A stretch of 64,000 bases of DNA, taken from Tamaricihabitans halophyticus. Its GTDB lineage: Bacteria > Actinomycetota > Actinomycetes > Mycobacteriales > Pseudonocardiaceae. The position numbers and the translations under genes were made by a program. Below are positions 25,636-34,332 of this stretch, piece by piece. The stretch lies in contig NZ_SLXQ01000017.1 in assembly GCF_004340875.1 (NCBI RefSeq), positions 1-64,000 of the forward strand. Direction: 5' to 3'. The notes beneath the pieces are model-generated. The model saw only the letters and a list, made by a program, of their open reading frames with translations, was not told the DNA's origin and did not search any database. Positions within the stretch are counted from its first letter, which is position 1; every line of letters starts with the position of its first letter.

Positions 25636-26268
25636 TTAGCTACGGCGCGCCAGCAGATAGCCGTGCCGGAATCGTTCGCCTTCGTGTGGTTCCCGCTGTA
25701 TTCGTGCGATCTCGGTGAACCCGTTCTGCCGCAACAGCTCCGCGATACCGTCCGGAGGCCATTGATAGGCGATCGCTACTTTGTGGTCGGTTGCCTCCGG
25801 CTGTGGCGCGTCGCCAGCGAGGAAGCCGAACAGCAGGTGTCCGCCGGGTGCGAGCACTCGCTGGAATTCGCCGATCACGGCTGACAGTTGCCGAGGTGGC
25901 GTGTGGATGGTGGAGAAGAATGCGAGAATGCCGCCAAGGGATCCGTCTGCTAAGTCCAAATTGGTCATTGAACCCTCGTCGAACGGCAGATGCGGATTGG
26001 CCCGCCGAGCCAGGCTGACCATCTCGGGGGACAGGTCGATGCCGAATGTGGTCAGCCCGAGCGCGTGCAGGTGTGCGGTCACCTGGCCGGGGCCGCAGCC
26101 GATATCGGCGACCGCACCCGAACTGTTGTCCCGCACGAGTTCGGCGAACGCGGCCAGCAATGCGCGTTCCATCGGCAAGGAGTCGAGCATATCGCGGAAC
26201 AGCTCGGCGTAGCGGTCAGCAACGGCGTCGTAGGCGATCCTGGTCTGCGCGACGGTGGGCTCGGTCAT
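25636..26268 (-). CDS. class I SAM-dependent methyltransferase
   Basis: A protein of 210 residues. Motif I is VADIGCGPGQVTAHL, with TFGIDLSPEMVSLARRANP as the adenosyl-binding strand and LDLADGSLGGILAFFSTIH as motif IV. The opening AYDAVADRYAELF is common to small UbiE/Methyltransf_11-type enzymes. The substrate is unknown. The gene stands alone, flanked on both sides by hairpin repeats. Confidence 0.82.
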   Translation of the reverse strand: MTEPTVAQTRIAYDAVADRYAELFRDMLDSLPMERALLAAFAELVRDNSSGAVADIGCGPGQVTAHLHALGLTTFGIDLSPEMVSLARRANPHLPFDEGSMTNLDLADGSLGGILAFFSTIHTPPRQLSAVIGEFQRVLAPGGHLLFGFLAGDAPQPEATDHKVAIAYQWPPDGIAELLRQNGFTEIARIQREPHEGERFRHGYLLARRS

Positions 26269-26306
26269 GGCGAGACACTAGCCGATGGCCCGCGCCCCCC
26301 CGAACC

Positions 26307-26321
26307 GCGATCTTGCGGTTA
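26307..26321. repeat. dispersed intergenic hairpin repeat, copy 3 (short)
   Basis: A compact hairpin with arms AACCGC and GCGGTT around GATCTT, of which the right arm reaches the stop codon of the metallo-beta-lactamase-fold gene. It shares the arm sequence of the family but has a shortened centre. Confidence 0.55.
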
Positions 26322-26963
26322 GTTGCTCGGCAGCGTGGCGCGTGCCTGCGCTACACAATCGGCCCAGGCGGTGTCCGCCAGCGGGGTTACGCCCGAGTCG
26401 CCCTGGAAGGCGCTCGAGATGATTACGTCCGGCTCGAGGGTGGCCAGCAGGTCAAGGGTGGCGGCTAGTGCGGTGGCGTCGCTGACGCCGGGAATGTAGC
26501 CCGCGCTCCAGGTGCCGTCCGTGGTGCGGAAGATGGTGTCCCCGGTGAGCAGGTAGCGACGCCCGTCGGCGCTGGTGAACAGGAAGCAGGTGCTGCCGGG
26601 GGAGTGCCCCGGCGTGGGGATGACCTCCACGCCGTTGTCGTCGACATGGCGTTCCGCGAGCTGCACCTGAACCTCGGTGAAGCGGCCGATCGCGTCCAGC
26701 TCGGCGGCAGGGGCGTGCAGCGTGGCGCCAAAGCGTTCGGCGATCTCCTTGAGGACATCGCCAGCCTCGTCCTGATGGCTGAGGTACTGGTGGGCGATAC
26801 CACCGCGTTCGGCCACCGCGTCTAGCGAATCGCTACCGCCCGGGGAGTAGAACAGAAGGTTGTTGCCTGGACGCGAAGTCCACAGGTAGGCATGGGTAGT
26901 CAGGCCAGGAAATGGCGAGAAGGTCGGTGTTTCCCACAGGTCGGTACTAACTTGGGTGAGCAT
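26319..26963 (-). CDS. metallo-beta-lactamase-fold protein with degenerate metal site
   Basis: About 214 residues from the ATG at 26963, which has GGGAG six bases before it. The fold is clear: a beta sandwich start (VSTDLWETPTFSPFPGLTTHAYLW), PTPGHSPGSTCFLF and YLLTGDTIFRTTDG. The usual HxHxDH metal motif is replaced by LSHQDEAGD, and no final histidine is seen in IISSAFQGDSGV. It therefore probably binds fewer metals than glyoxalase-II relatives or has lost hydrolase activity. Confidence 0.75.
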   Translation of the reverse strand: MLTQVSTDLWETPTFSPFPGLTTHAYLWTSRPGNNLLFYSPGGSDSLDAVAERGGIAHQYLSHQDEAGDVLKEIAERFGATLHAPAAELDAIGRFTEVQVQLAERHVDDNGVEVIPTPGHSPGSTCFLFTSADGRRYLLTGDTIFRTTDGTWSAGYIPGVSDATALAATLDLLATLEPDVIISSAFQGDSGVTPLADTAWADCVAQARATLPSN

Positions 26964-27167
26964 CGCTGACTCCCGGTTCATGACTGGCGGTTCGTGGCTG
27001 GTTCCAACGCTAAAACCTCAACTAAACTGGAAGTCAACATTCGGAGTGACTAGATGCGCCGCGCGGTGGCCAACCGCGTGAGATAGCGCTGAGGAATACC
27101 TCACCGCCGCTGAGCTCGCTAACCTTGAAGAACGCGAATACGGGACGTCACCGAATCCACCGTGCCC

Positions 27168-27294
27168 AGTGATCGCAAGATCCCTAAAGAACGCGATCGT
27201 GCAGCGGCTCGGCTGGCAGGTCCTGCGAATCCCCGCATGGCGCGCGTATCTGCAGGCAGAGCAAGTCGTGGCCGAGCTCAGACGGCTTGGCTAG
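27168..27294 (+). pseudogene. 3' remnant of an unidentified gene
   Basis: A plus-strand frame encoding about 41 residues, VIARSLKNAIVQRLGWQVLRIPAWRAYLQAEQ..., ends at TAG 27294. The RLGWQVLRIPAWR pattern recalls the last strand-helix unit of small restriction-endonuclease-fold proteins (DUF559/RAP-like), but the fragment is too short to prove it. The rest of the gene is missing and the hairpin repeat is embedded in it, so it is probably decayed. Confidence 0.35.
27174..27198. repeat. dispersed intergenic hairpin repeat, copy 4
   Basis: The core AAGATCCCTAAAGAA is flanked by arms GATCGC and GCGATC instead of AACCGC/GCGGTT. Changes in both arms keep the pairing. Confidence 0.6.
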
Positions 27295-27303
27295 CCACGG
27301 TCG

Positions 27304-28335
27304 TCAGGTGCCAGGGAAGCTGACTCGATTGAGGTCAAGCACGCGGATTGCTCGTCCTGTTGAGTCGAGCTGGCGCCACATCTGCTTCATCGTGTGCAGG
27401 CACACTGACCGGTCGACGATCGAGAGTTCCGGGTGTAGCTCGCCGACCACGCGCTCGAACTCGGCAAGACCTTCCAGGGTGCGCAGCCAGACCATCAGCA
27501 GCAGGTTGGCCGGACCGGACAGGGCGCAGCTCAGCCGGACCTCGGCTCGATTACCGAGCGAACGCGCTACCTGGTCCAACGAGCCAGGCGGTACCCGGGC
27601 CCACAGCACGCCGGTAATCGGCCAGCCGGAAACCGACTGCGCCATATCGCAGCGCAACCGCAGATGACGGGTATCCAGCAGCCTGTTCACCCTGCGGCGC
27701 GCGGTCGCCTCACTGATCCCGACCCGCCCAGCGAGCTCGGTGAACGACATACGCCCATCAATATGCAGCAACCGGTACAGCGCCCGGTCGGTCTCGTCCA
27801 CGGTGGTCCCTCGGGATTCGCCAGCCGTGGGCGGCAATCGCCCGCGCCGCACCGGATCGAGACTGTCCAGTCGCCACCGACTGGGTTCGGTGTAGCCAAC
27901 GGTGCGAATCTCCGCGTGATAGGACGTTACGCCGGGCAGCTGGCCGAGTACATCGCGGAGAAAATCCGATACCGCCGCGGGGTTGCGCAGCGCGATGACC
28001 AGAAGTAACGGGCTTGGCCCCGTTATGTGATGCAGGTAAGGCGCCGATGGCTCCTCAATCAGAGCCGCGGCGACCGAATCGAACCAGCCAGGCGCGACGG
28101 AAACCTTGATATAGGCCATGCAGAACTCGTGGTGCCGCGCCGGGCCGATGATGCAGGTCACCCAGGCGAGACCGGTCTCGGTCAACCGCTGCCACCTGCG
28201 GGCGGCGGTAGCCGGATCCAGATCGAGTGCACGTCCGAGCACGGCCCAGGAGCCGCGTGGCGTGACCTGTAGTGCGTTGATGAGCTCCAGATCCACTTCG
28301 TCAATGACGGAATCTGGCGATTCGGCGGCCACCAT
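27304..28335 (-). CDS. double Lrp/AsnC-family regulator
   Basis: A protein of 343 residues made of two Lrp/AsnC units. Unit 1: VDLELINALQVTPRGSWAVLGRALDLDPATAARRWQRLTETGLAWV plus a RAM-like domain (HEFCMAYIKVSVAPG...YLHHITGPSPLLLVIAL). Unit 2 from about residue 185: TDRALYRLLHIDGRMSFTELAGRVGISEATARRRVNRLLD plus a second RAM region (VRLSCALSGPANLLLMVWL). Double AsnC regulators are common in actinobacteria. I chose ATG 28335; upstream codons overlap the operator at 28343. It is divergent from the decarboxylase/transporter/aminoacylase operon and likely senses an amino acid there. Confidence 0.85.
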   Translation of the reverse strand: MVAAESPDSVIDEVDLELINALQVTPRGSWAVLGRALDLDPATAARRWQRLTETGLAWVTCIIGPARHHEFCMAYIKVSVAPGWFDSVAAALIEEPSAPYLHHITGPSPLLLVIALRNPAAVSDFLRDVLGQLPGVTSYHAEIRTVGYTEPSRWRLDSLDPVRRGRLPPTAGESRGTTVDETDRALYRLLHIDGRMSFTELAGRVGISEATARRRVNRLLDTRHLRLRCDMAQSVSGWPITGVLWARVPPGSLDQVARSLGNRAEVRLSCALSGPANLLLMVWLRTLEGLAEFERVVGELHPELSIVDRSVCLHTMKQMWRQLDSTGRAIRVLDLNRVSFPGT

Positions 28336-28342
28336 GTCGACA

Positions 28343-28356
28343 TTATGCGCACATAA
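28343..28356. promoter_or_regulatory. AsnC-type operator candidate
   Basis: TTATG and CATAA arms around CGCA, 8 bases in front of the AsnC start codon and about 100 bases before the divergent decarboxylase start. Confidence 0.45.
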
Positions 28357-28451
28357 GCCGCCATACTGCGGAACTCGTGACGGATTCCTGCGATTTAACG
28401 TCGAGACCATCCGAGCGGTTGACCCTTGCTCAGATCGACAGGAGGGGTGTT

Positions 28452-29774
28452 ATGAAGTCGGATACGCACATGCGTGCAGACCGGGTGGCGCAGGCCGTTC
28501 GGGCCGCGGTCGAGGCTGACCTGGTCGGTCCCGAGGCCCCGGTGGCGGGATTCATCGACGTGGACGGAGTGCGGTCCACGGTGCGCGATCTGCGTACCGC
28601 ATTCGAGGCAAGCCCGGTGCTACATGCCTTCGCGGCGAAAGCATGCCCGCTGGTTCCGGTACTTCGCCTGCTCGCCGACGAAGGCCTGGGCTGCGAGGTG
28701 GCAAGCGCAGGCGAACTCGCCCAAGCCGTAGCGGCGGGTTTTCCCGCCGAGCGGATCGTGCTCGACGCTCCAGCGAAAACCCAGGCGGAACTCTGGGAAG
28801 CGCTCGAACGCGGTGTTGCCGTCAACGCGGACAACCTCGACGAACTCAAGCGGCTCGACGCGCTGGTTACCCCGGACACCGTTTCCGTTCTCGGTGTGCG
28901 GGTGAATCCGCAGGTCGGCGCCGGGACGATCGACGCGATGAGCACCGCGTCGCCGAGTTCGAAGTTCGGCATCCCGCTCAACGACCCCGGCTGCCGCGAC
29001 GAGCTGCTCGCGGCATATGCCGCGCGTCCCTGGCTGACCCGGCTGCACGTCCACGTCGGCTCGCAGGGCTGCCCGCTCGAGCTGATCGCCGATGGCATCC
29101 ACGCGGTGTACCAGCTTGCCGAAGAGATCAACGCGAACGCCGGCCGGCAACAGGTGACCAGCATCGATATCGGTGGTGGCTTGCCGGTCAACTTCGCCGA
29201 TGACACGGTACGACCAACCTTCGCGGACTACGTAGCGGTACTGCGGGACCTGGTGCCGGGCCTCTTCGACGGCCGGTACACGTTGCTGACCGAGTTCGGC
29301 AGATCGCTACTGGCCAAGAACGGCTTCATAATCGCCCGCGTCGAGTACGTCAAAGACGTTGGCGGGCGGCGGATCGCGGTCACCCACGCGGGCGCGCAGA
29401 CCGCGACCCGAACGGTGTTCATGCCACAGGCATGGCCGCTGCGCGTAGAGGCCTTCGATGCCGAGGGGCGGCGCAAGTTCGACCGCCCGCTGAGCCAGGA
29501 TGTGGCCGGCCCCTGTTGCTTCGCGGGCGATATGGTGGCATCCGGGCGGGAGCTACCGGAACTGGCCGAGGGGGACCTGGTCGTACTGCGGGACACCGGT
29601 GCTTACTATTTCTCAACTCCCTTTTCCTACAACAGCCTGCCTCGCCTTGCCGTGCACGGTTTCCGTGCCGCAGCAGCGGAAACTGTGTTCGCGCCGATCC
29701 GCAGCAGCCAGACGGTCGCCGAGATCGTGGCGGAATCCGGAGCCGAACACCGGGACGCGCTGCGTGCCGGGTAA
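28452..29774 (+). CDS. PLP-dependent group IV decarboxylase (diaminopimelate-decarboxylase-like)
   Basis: A protein of 440 residues; ATG 28452 follows AGGAGGGG. The alanine-racemase-like barrel carries the PLP lysine in HAFAAKACPLVPVLRLL, HVHVGSQG and the glycine loop SIDIGGGLPVNF. The C-terminal beta domain has GPCCFAGDMVASG (catalytic Cys and following Asp) and DTGAYYFS. The DapDC motif EPGR is changed to LTEFGRSLLAKNG, so the substrate is probably not meso-diaminopimelate. Next to a D-aminoacylase and a permease, a D-amino acid decarboxylase role is plausible; this is inference. Confidence 0.8.
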   Translation: MKSDTHMRADRVAQAVRAAVEADLVGPEAPVAGFIDVDGVRSTVRDLRTAFEASPVLHAFAAKACPLVPVLRLLADEGLGCEVASAGELAQAVAAGFPAERIVLDAPAKTQAELWEALERGVAVNADNLDELKRLDALVTPDTVSVLGVRVNPQVGAGTIDAMSTASPSSKFGIPLNDPGCRDELLAAYAARPWLTRLHVHVGSQGCPLELIADGIHAVYQLAEEINANAGRQQVTSIDIGGGLPVNFADDTVRPTFADYVAVLRDLVPGLFDGRYTLLTEFGRSLLAKNGFIIARVEYVKDVGGRRIAVTHAGAQTATRTVFMPQAWPLRVEAFDAEGRRKFDRPLSQDVAGPCCFAGDMVASGRELPELAEGDLVVLRDTGAYYFSTPFSYNSLPRLAVHGFRAAAAETVFAPIRSSQTVAEIVAESGAEHRDALRAG

Positions 29775-29795
29775 CGCACCACAAAGGACACAAGT

Positions 29796-31244
29796 ATGAG
29801 CAATCCAAACACCACGCCAGCTGACGACGGCACCGAAACGCCGGCAGCAGCCGAGCAGGGTGGGCAATCACCGCTTAAGCGCAGGCTGATCTCCGGTGCC
29901 GGCCTGGCCGGCATCCTGGTCTCGCTGGTGGCGGGAATCCTCACCCAGCCGCCCACCCTGTGGGGCCTGCTGCCCATCGCGCTTTTCGCCCTGCTCGCGC
30001 TGATCGGCATGGACATCCTCATCGCAACCGCGGTGGCTGTGCTAAGTGGACTGTTGCTGCTGCTGCCGAGCCCGGCGGCGGTCGGCGATCTGTTCGGCGC
30101 CTCGCTGAGCGAGACGATCACGATGATCGGTCTGATCATCATGCTTGGCGCCGGCGTTGGCGAACTGCTCAGGGTCACCGGCGCGGCGGATGCGATCGTG
30201 CGAGCAGTACTCCGGGTAGTCGGGCACACCAGCCCCACCCGAGCAATTCTCGGTGTGATGCTGGCCTGCCTCATCCTGGTCGCCGCGCTCGGCACGCTGG
30301 CTGGCGCGCTGGCCATTGCCGCCCCGCTGCTGCTGCCGGTGGTCGCCCGACTCGGGTTCACCCGGTCCGCCTCGGCGGCGATGATGTTCATCGGCGGTTC
30401 TGCTGGGCTGGCGCTGGCGCCGTTCGCCGGTTCGAACGTGGCGATCATGACTGCCGCGGACGTCGGCTATCTGCAGTACTTGCTTTACGGCGCGGGTCCG
30501 CTGGCCATTCTGTCCATTGTCGTCGGCATGTTCATCGTGCCCTGGGTGCAGCGGCGGACCGTGCACACCGGTGATGAGTACGACGCTCTCGAGGTGGCGG
30601 AGCCGCCAGCGGTGACGGCGGGGATCCGTCGTGGACCGGCGACCGTGGCCTTCACGGTCTCGCTGCTGGCCTGTGTTGGCTATGCGATCGTGACCGGCGC
30701 GGGAACCACCTTCCCGCTGGTGGCGCTGCCGGTGATCGCCATCGTCACCGGGCTCGCCGGTGGGCTGTCCGCCACCAAGGTCGCCGAGCACCTGATCCGG
30801 GGCGCGGCCACTCAGGTCAGGATGTTCGTACTGTTCTGGTTGCTCGCGGTGTTCTTCCTCGCGGTCGATGAGCTCAAACCGTTCGATGTGGTGCTGGATA
30901 TGTTCTCCGCCGAGCTGGGCGCGCTACCGCCGCTGGTGTTCGTGGCGGTGATCGCGATGCTCGGCTGGGTCGGCGTGCCGGGCGCGACCGCGGCACAGGT
31001 CGTGTTGCTGGACAACGTCTTTGGCAGCCTCGCGGCCAGTATCGGGGTAGGCGCGAACGCCTGGGTGATCGTGCTGCTGTTCGCCTCGAAGATCGACACT
31101 TACGGGCCGTTCCCCAACGCGAACATGGTCGGCGCGATGGGACTCGCCCGCTCCGCGAACCTGCGAAACCTGCTCGTTGTTGGTTGGCTGGTGATCATCC
31201 CGGCCACCCTGATGTATGCCGCCATTCTCTTCGTCGAGCTGTGA
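29796..31244 (+). CDS. polytopic transporter, NhaC/GntP-like
   Basis: A 482-residue membrane protein with about 12 helices and a hydrophilic N-terminus. Segments such as MIGLIIMLGAGVGELLRVTGAADAIVRAVLRVVG, IGGSAGLALAPFAGSNVAIMTAADVGY and VGVPGATAAQVVLLDNVFGSLAASIGVGANAWVIVLLFASKIDTYGPFPNANMVG point to the ion-transporter superfamily that includes NhaC antiporters and gluconate/organic-anion permeases. Situated between a decarboxylase and a D-aminoacylase, it may import the acylated amino acid or exchange substrate for amine. Direction and ligand are unknown. Confidence 0.75.
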   Translation: MSNPNTTPADDGTETPAAAEQGGQSPLKRRLISGAGLAGILVSLVAGILTQPPTLWGLLPIALFALLALIGMDILIATAVAVLSGLLLLLPSPAAVGDLFGASLSETITMIGLIIMLGAGVGELLRVTGAADAIVRAVLRVVGHTSPTRAILGVMLACLILVAALGTLAGALAIAAPLLLPVVARLGFTRSASAAMMFIGGSAGLALAPFAGSNVAIMTAADVGYLQYLLYGAGPLAILSIVVGMFIVPWVQRRTVHTGDEYDALEVAEPPAVTAGIRRGPATVAFTVSLLACVGYAIVTGAGTTFPLVALPVIAIVTGLAGGLSATKVAEHLIRGAATQVRMFVLFWLLAVFFLAVDELKPFDVVLDMFSAELGALPPLVFVAVIAMLGWVGVPGATAAQVVLLDNVFGSLAASIGVGANAWVIVLLFASKIDTYGPFPNANMVGAMGLARSANLRNLLVVGWLVIIPATLMYAAILFVEL

Positions 31245-31254
31245 GGAACTGATC

Positions 31255-32826
31255 GTGACCGAACACGAGATCGTCATTCGTGGTGGCGAGATCATTGATG
31301 GCAGCGGCGCTCCGCGCAGTCGCGCGGATATTGGGATCACCGGGGACCGCATCTCCGGGATCGGACCGGACCTTGCCGGTGCCGAGACGGTAGACGCGGG
31401 CGGGCTTGTGGTCACGCCTGGATTCATCGATCTGCACTCGCATGCGGACTTCACCTTGGAGACCGCGCCGCATGCTACGACCCAGCTTTATCAGGGCGTC
31501 ACCACCTTGCTGACTGGTAACTGTGGATTCTCGCCGTTTCCCGTCGTCGATGGTCTGCCGCCACGGCTGCCGCTTGCTGGTCACGAGCTGAGCTGGGACT
31601 GGGCCGATGCGGCCGGCTTCGGCAGGGCAGTGGCCCGCGCGCGCCCCGCGGTCAACGTCGGGCTGCAGGTCGGGCACGGCGCGGTGCGGCATGCGGTGCT
31701 TGGCGGCGAAGACCGGCCGCCAACCGAAGCTGAACTTGTCCGGATGGGACAGTTGGTCGCCGACGCCGCGCGCGGTGGGGCGCTGGGGTTTTCCTCCGGG
31801 TTGATCTACGCGCCGGGACTTTTCGGTGACATAGCGGAGATCGCCGAGCTGGCCAGGGTGGCTGCCGAGCACGGGATGCTCTACTCGACACATATGCGCA
31901 ACGAGACCGACCGGCTCGTCGAAGCGGTAACCGAGGCCATCCAGACCGCGGAACGCTCCGGGGTGCGGCTGGAGATCTCCCACCTCAAGTGCATGGGCCG
32001 GCCGAACCACGGCGCGGTATCCGAGGCGCTTCGACTGATCGAAGCCGCCCGTGAACGTGGTGTGGACGTCGGTGCCGATGTCTACCCGTACACCGCATCG
32101 AGCACCGGACTGATGTCCCGGCTCGCGTCCTGGGCCGTGGACGGCGGCGCGGCCGCGCTGCTCGACCGGCTTGCCGAACCGGAAACCCGCGCGCGGATCG
32201 CGGCCGACCTGCGTGCCAGGTTCGCGTCCGAGATCGACCCAGCCGGGATCGTGCTCGCCGAACTGCGGCCCGGCCCTTACGCGGCATCCGTTGGTCAGTC
32301 GCTACAGGACCTTGCGGCCGGTTCAGCTGCGGACGCGGCCGATATCGCGCTCGATGTGCTCGCCGCGCATCAGGCACAGGTAGGCATCGTCAACCACGCG
32401 ATGGCCGAGCAGGACGTGGAAACCGTGCTCCGGCATCCAGCCGTCGCGGTGGCCAGCGATGGCTGGACGATGGACGCGCGGGGCGACGGCATGCCGCATC
32501 CACGTAGCTTCGGCACCTTCAGCCGAGTGCTCGGCCGATACGTGCGGGAGCGTGGCGTGCTTACCCTCGAGGACGCGATCCGCAAGATGACCTCGTTGCC
32601 GGCGGAACGGCTCCGGCTCACCGATCGGGGCCTGCTCCGGCAGGGGGCGGCCGCCGACCTTGTGGTGTTCGATCCGGAAACGGTGTTGGACCGGTCGACC
32701 TACCTTGATCCGTGGCAACTTTCCGAGGGTATGCAAGCCGTGTTGCTCAACGGCGTGCCCGTGCTGCGGGACGGCACCCCGACCGGCGCGCGGAGCGGAA
32801 AGGTACTCGGACCAGCCACTCGCTAA
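31255..32826 (+). CDS. N-acyl-D-amino-acid deacylase (D-aminoacylase) family amidohydrolase
   Basis: A protein of 523 residues from GTG 31255. The N-terminal beta part (IVIRGGEIIDGSGAPRSRADIGITGDRISGIG) leads to metal ligands in GFIDLHSHADF, then the family Cys motif TGNCGFSPFP, THMRNETDRLVEAV, EISHLKCMGRPNHG and the catalytic Asp in ASDGWTMD. D-aminoacylases release D-amino acids from N-acyl forms; related proteins hydrolyse D-glutamate or D-aspartate derivatives. It completes a three-gene operon with the decarboxylase and transporter. Confidence 0.85.
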   Translation: MTEHEIVIRGGEIIDGSGAPRSRADIGITGDRISGIGPDLAGAETVDAGGLVVTPGFIDLHSHADFTLETAPHATTQLYQGVTTLLTGNCGFSPFPVVDGLPPRLPLAGHELSWDWADAAGFGRAVARARPAVNVGLQVGHGAVRHAVLGGEDRPPTEAELVRMGQLVADAARGGALGFSSGLIYAPGLFGDIAEIAELARVAAEHGMLYSTHMRNETDRLVEAVTEAIQTAERSGVRLEISHLKCMGRPNHGAVSEALRLIEAARERGVDVGADVYPYTASSTGLMSRLASWAVDGGAAALLDRLAEPETRARIAADLRARFASEIDPAGIVLAELRPGPYAASVGQSLQDLAAGSAADAADIALDVLAAHQAQVGIVNHAMAEQDVETVLRHPAVAVASDGWTMDARGDGMPHPRSFGTFSRVLGRYVRERGVLTLEDAIRKMTSLPAERLRLTDRGLLRQGAAADLVVFDPETVLDRSTYLDPWQLSEGMQAVLLNGVPVLRDGTPTGARSGKVLGPATR

Positions 32827-32845
32827 CCTTAAAGAACGCGGTCAC
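32822..32845. repeat. dispersed intergenic repeat, copy 5 (half form)
   Basis: GCTAACCTTAAAGAACGCGG followed by TCAC, overlapping the D-aminoacylase stop codon. It matches copy 6 at 40889 over AACCTTAAAGAACGCGG. Confidence 0.55.
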
Positions 32846-33097
32846 CTGGCGCCTTCCTGGGGCTCGTCGGGGTGTAGTGCATCGAGAATCCGAGTGAGCG
32901 ACCGACCGTGGACCGTCGTCCGGGGCAGCAGTCTGGCTCGACGGGGTGGACCTCGCGCTGTTCATGGTTGCCGCGCTGACCGACGATTCACTGGTCCACG
33001 AGGCGCCGGCGATCGTTGGGCGGCTCGCGCCGAGTGCCCTTGCGCACGCCGAGGATATTCCGGGAACGCCCGAACAGCGTGCCTAGCTGGAAACTCG
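32846..33097. other. intergenic region with possible gene remnant
   Basis: No intact gene. A plus-strand frame ending at a TAG near 33085 (VDLALFMVAALTDDSLVHEAPAIVGR...GTPEQRA) has gene-like codon bias for about 47 codons but no start with a ribosome site, and may be a decayed gene end. Confidence 0.3.
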
Positions 33098-34246
33098 TTA
33101 ACTCCTGCCGATCGGAGATTCCGCGATCCAGATGTATGCTCGGTTCGGGGAGCTGTGTTCAGTCAATTCCCAGGACCGAGGCAGGTGCACGTCAATCGAT
33201 GTGTCCACTTCGGTGTGGTAGAGCGAGACGGTCGGAGCTGGCTCGCGGACGCGCAGGTCCACTCCGCCGTCAAAATGCGCGTAGCGCAGATCGAGTTGTC
33301 CGTGCAGCACGGCCAGTCGAAACGTCGCATGGTCAGCGAATCGCGCCGAGCGGAGATCGACCTCCCCGCGAAACGTAGTCCCGGCGAAGCTTGCCGGCGC
33401 CATTCCCCACAGTCCACATAGGCGAGTTGTCCCCTGGAACACCGCGCCGTCCGCATTGATCGAGTGAAGAAAGGTGACCTCCCTGAGGTCCACTTTGCTC
33501 AGAAATACCGTTCCGGCGAAACTGGTCGTATGTCGAAACCGGCAGCCGGACGCGTTCAGCGATCCGACGACCCGATCGGACAGGTCGAACCGGTCGAGGT
33601 TCGCGCCCGCGACATCCAGGCTGTACCACTCCGGCTGTTCCGCATCGGTGCTGGGCAGCAGCGAAGCGATGAGTTTGGCCGCGGTCTGCCGTACCGTCCG
33701 CTCGCGCCGCGAGTGTTCCGGCACGGTTTGAGCGTCGTCCCGGTTCCGCAGGTCCCAGTAGGGGTGGTCGAAAGGGCGGCGCAGGTAGGAACACAGCACG
33801 TCCAACACGGTCTGCGTGTACTCACGATGACTGCGAGCCAGGCCGGCGAGGGCATGCATCGCGCCAACCCGGACCTGGTCCGCTTCGTTGCCGAGTATTT
33901 CCACCGAGCGGGCGAACCGCTCATCCGCGGCGCGGCTGTGTTCCTGGTCGGTTTTGCGGTCTTCCAGTTGCTGGCGTTCACGTTCCAACTGGTAGCGCTG
34001 GGTCTCGAGGTCGTTTCGCTGGTTGTCCAGCTGCTGGCGTTGCTCATCCACCCGCCGCCGTCGGTCATTGAGCCACAGTGCGTACAGCGCCACCACCGAA
34101 CCGGCCGCCAGCCCACCGGTGCGCAGGGCATCCGCCCCGGTCGCCGATGGGTCGAAGACCAGCAACCCGACGCTCACGCAGATCAACGCCGCCACCGCCG
34201 TGCTGATCGTGGCGAGCAGTCCGATTCTGCCCTGCGGGTTGGACAT
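33098..34246 (-). CDS. membrane-anchored pentapeptide-repeat protein
   Basis: A protein of 382 residues. Two helices near the N-terminus (IGLLATISTAVAALICVSVGLLVF and GGLAAGSVVALYALWL) are followed by a charged coiled coil (EQRQQLDNQRNDLETQRYQLERERQQLEDRK) and an ARM-like segment (SVEILGNEADQVRVGAMHALAGLARSHREYTQTVLDVLCSYLR). The rest is pentapeptide repeats (AGANLDRFDLSDRVVGSLNASG, FRGEVDLRSARFADHATF, QLDLRYAHFDGGVDL). This architecture is frequent in actinobacteria and of unknown function. The start at 34246 is preferred because the much longer upstream frame only shadows the XRE and GNAT genes. Confidence 0.8.
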   Translation of the reverse strand: MSNPQGRIGLLATISTAVAALICVSVGLLVFDPSATGADALRTGGLAAGSVVALYALWLNDRRRRVDEQRQQLDNQRNDLETQRYQLERERQQLEDRKTDQEHSRAADERFARSVEILGNEADQVRVGAMHALAGLARSHREYTQTVLDVLCSYLRRPFDHPYWDLRNRDDAQTVPEHSRRERTVRQTAAKLIASLLPSTDAEQPEWYSLDVAGANLDRFDLSDRVVGSLNASGCRFRHTTSFAGTVFLSKVDLREVTFLHSINADGAVFQGTTRLCGLWGMAPASFAGTTFRGEVDLRSARFADHATFRLAVLHGQLDLRYAHFDGGVDLRVREPAPTVSLYHTEVDTSIDVHLPRSWELTEHSSPNRAYIWIAESPIGRS

Positions 34247-34332
34247 CGAGACGACCTCCATGCGGTGCGGTGACGGACCGGTGCCACCGTAGCGCTCGCC
34301 GCAGCCGGCAGGTGGCCTGTCATGCTGAGCGG

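Larger units (their letters stand above)
26964..27303. other. intergenic region with gene remnant and repeats
   Basis: There is no intact gene here. It contains an AACCTTGAAGAACGCG motif (27121-27136), the full hairpin repeat at 27174-27198 and, from about 27168 to 27294, a plus-strand frame ending in AIVQRLGWQVLRIPAWRAYL...VVAELRRLG and a stop. That frame reads like the end of a degraded gene overlapping the repeat. Confidence 0.45.
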
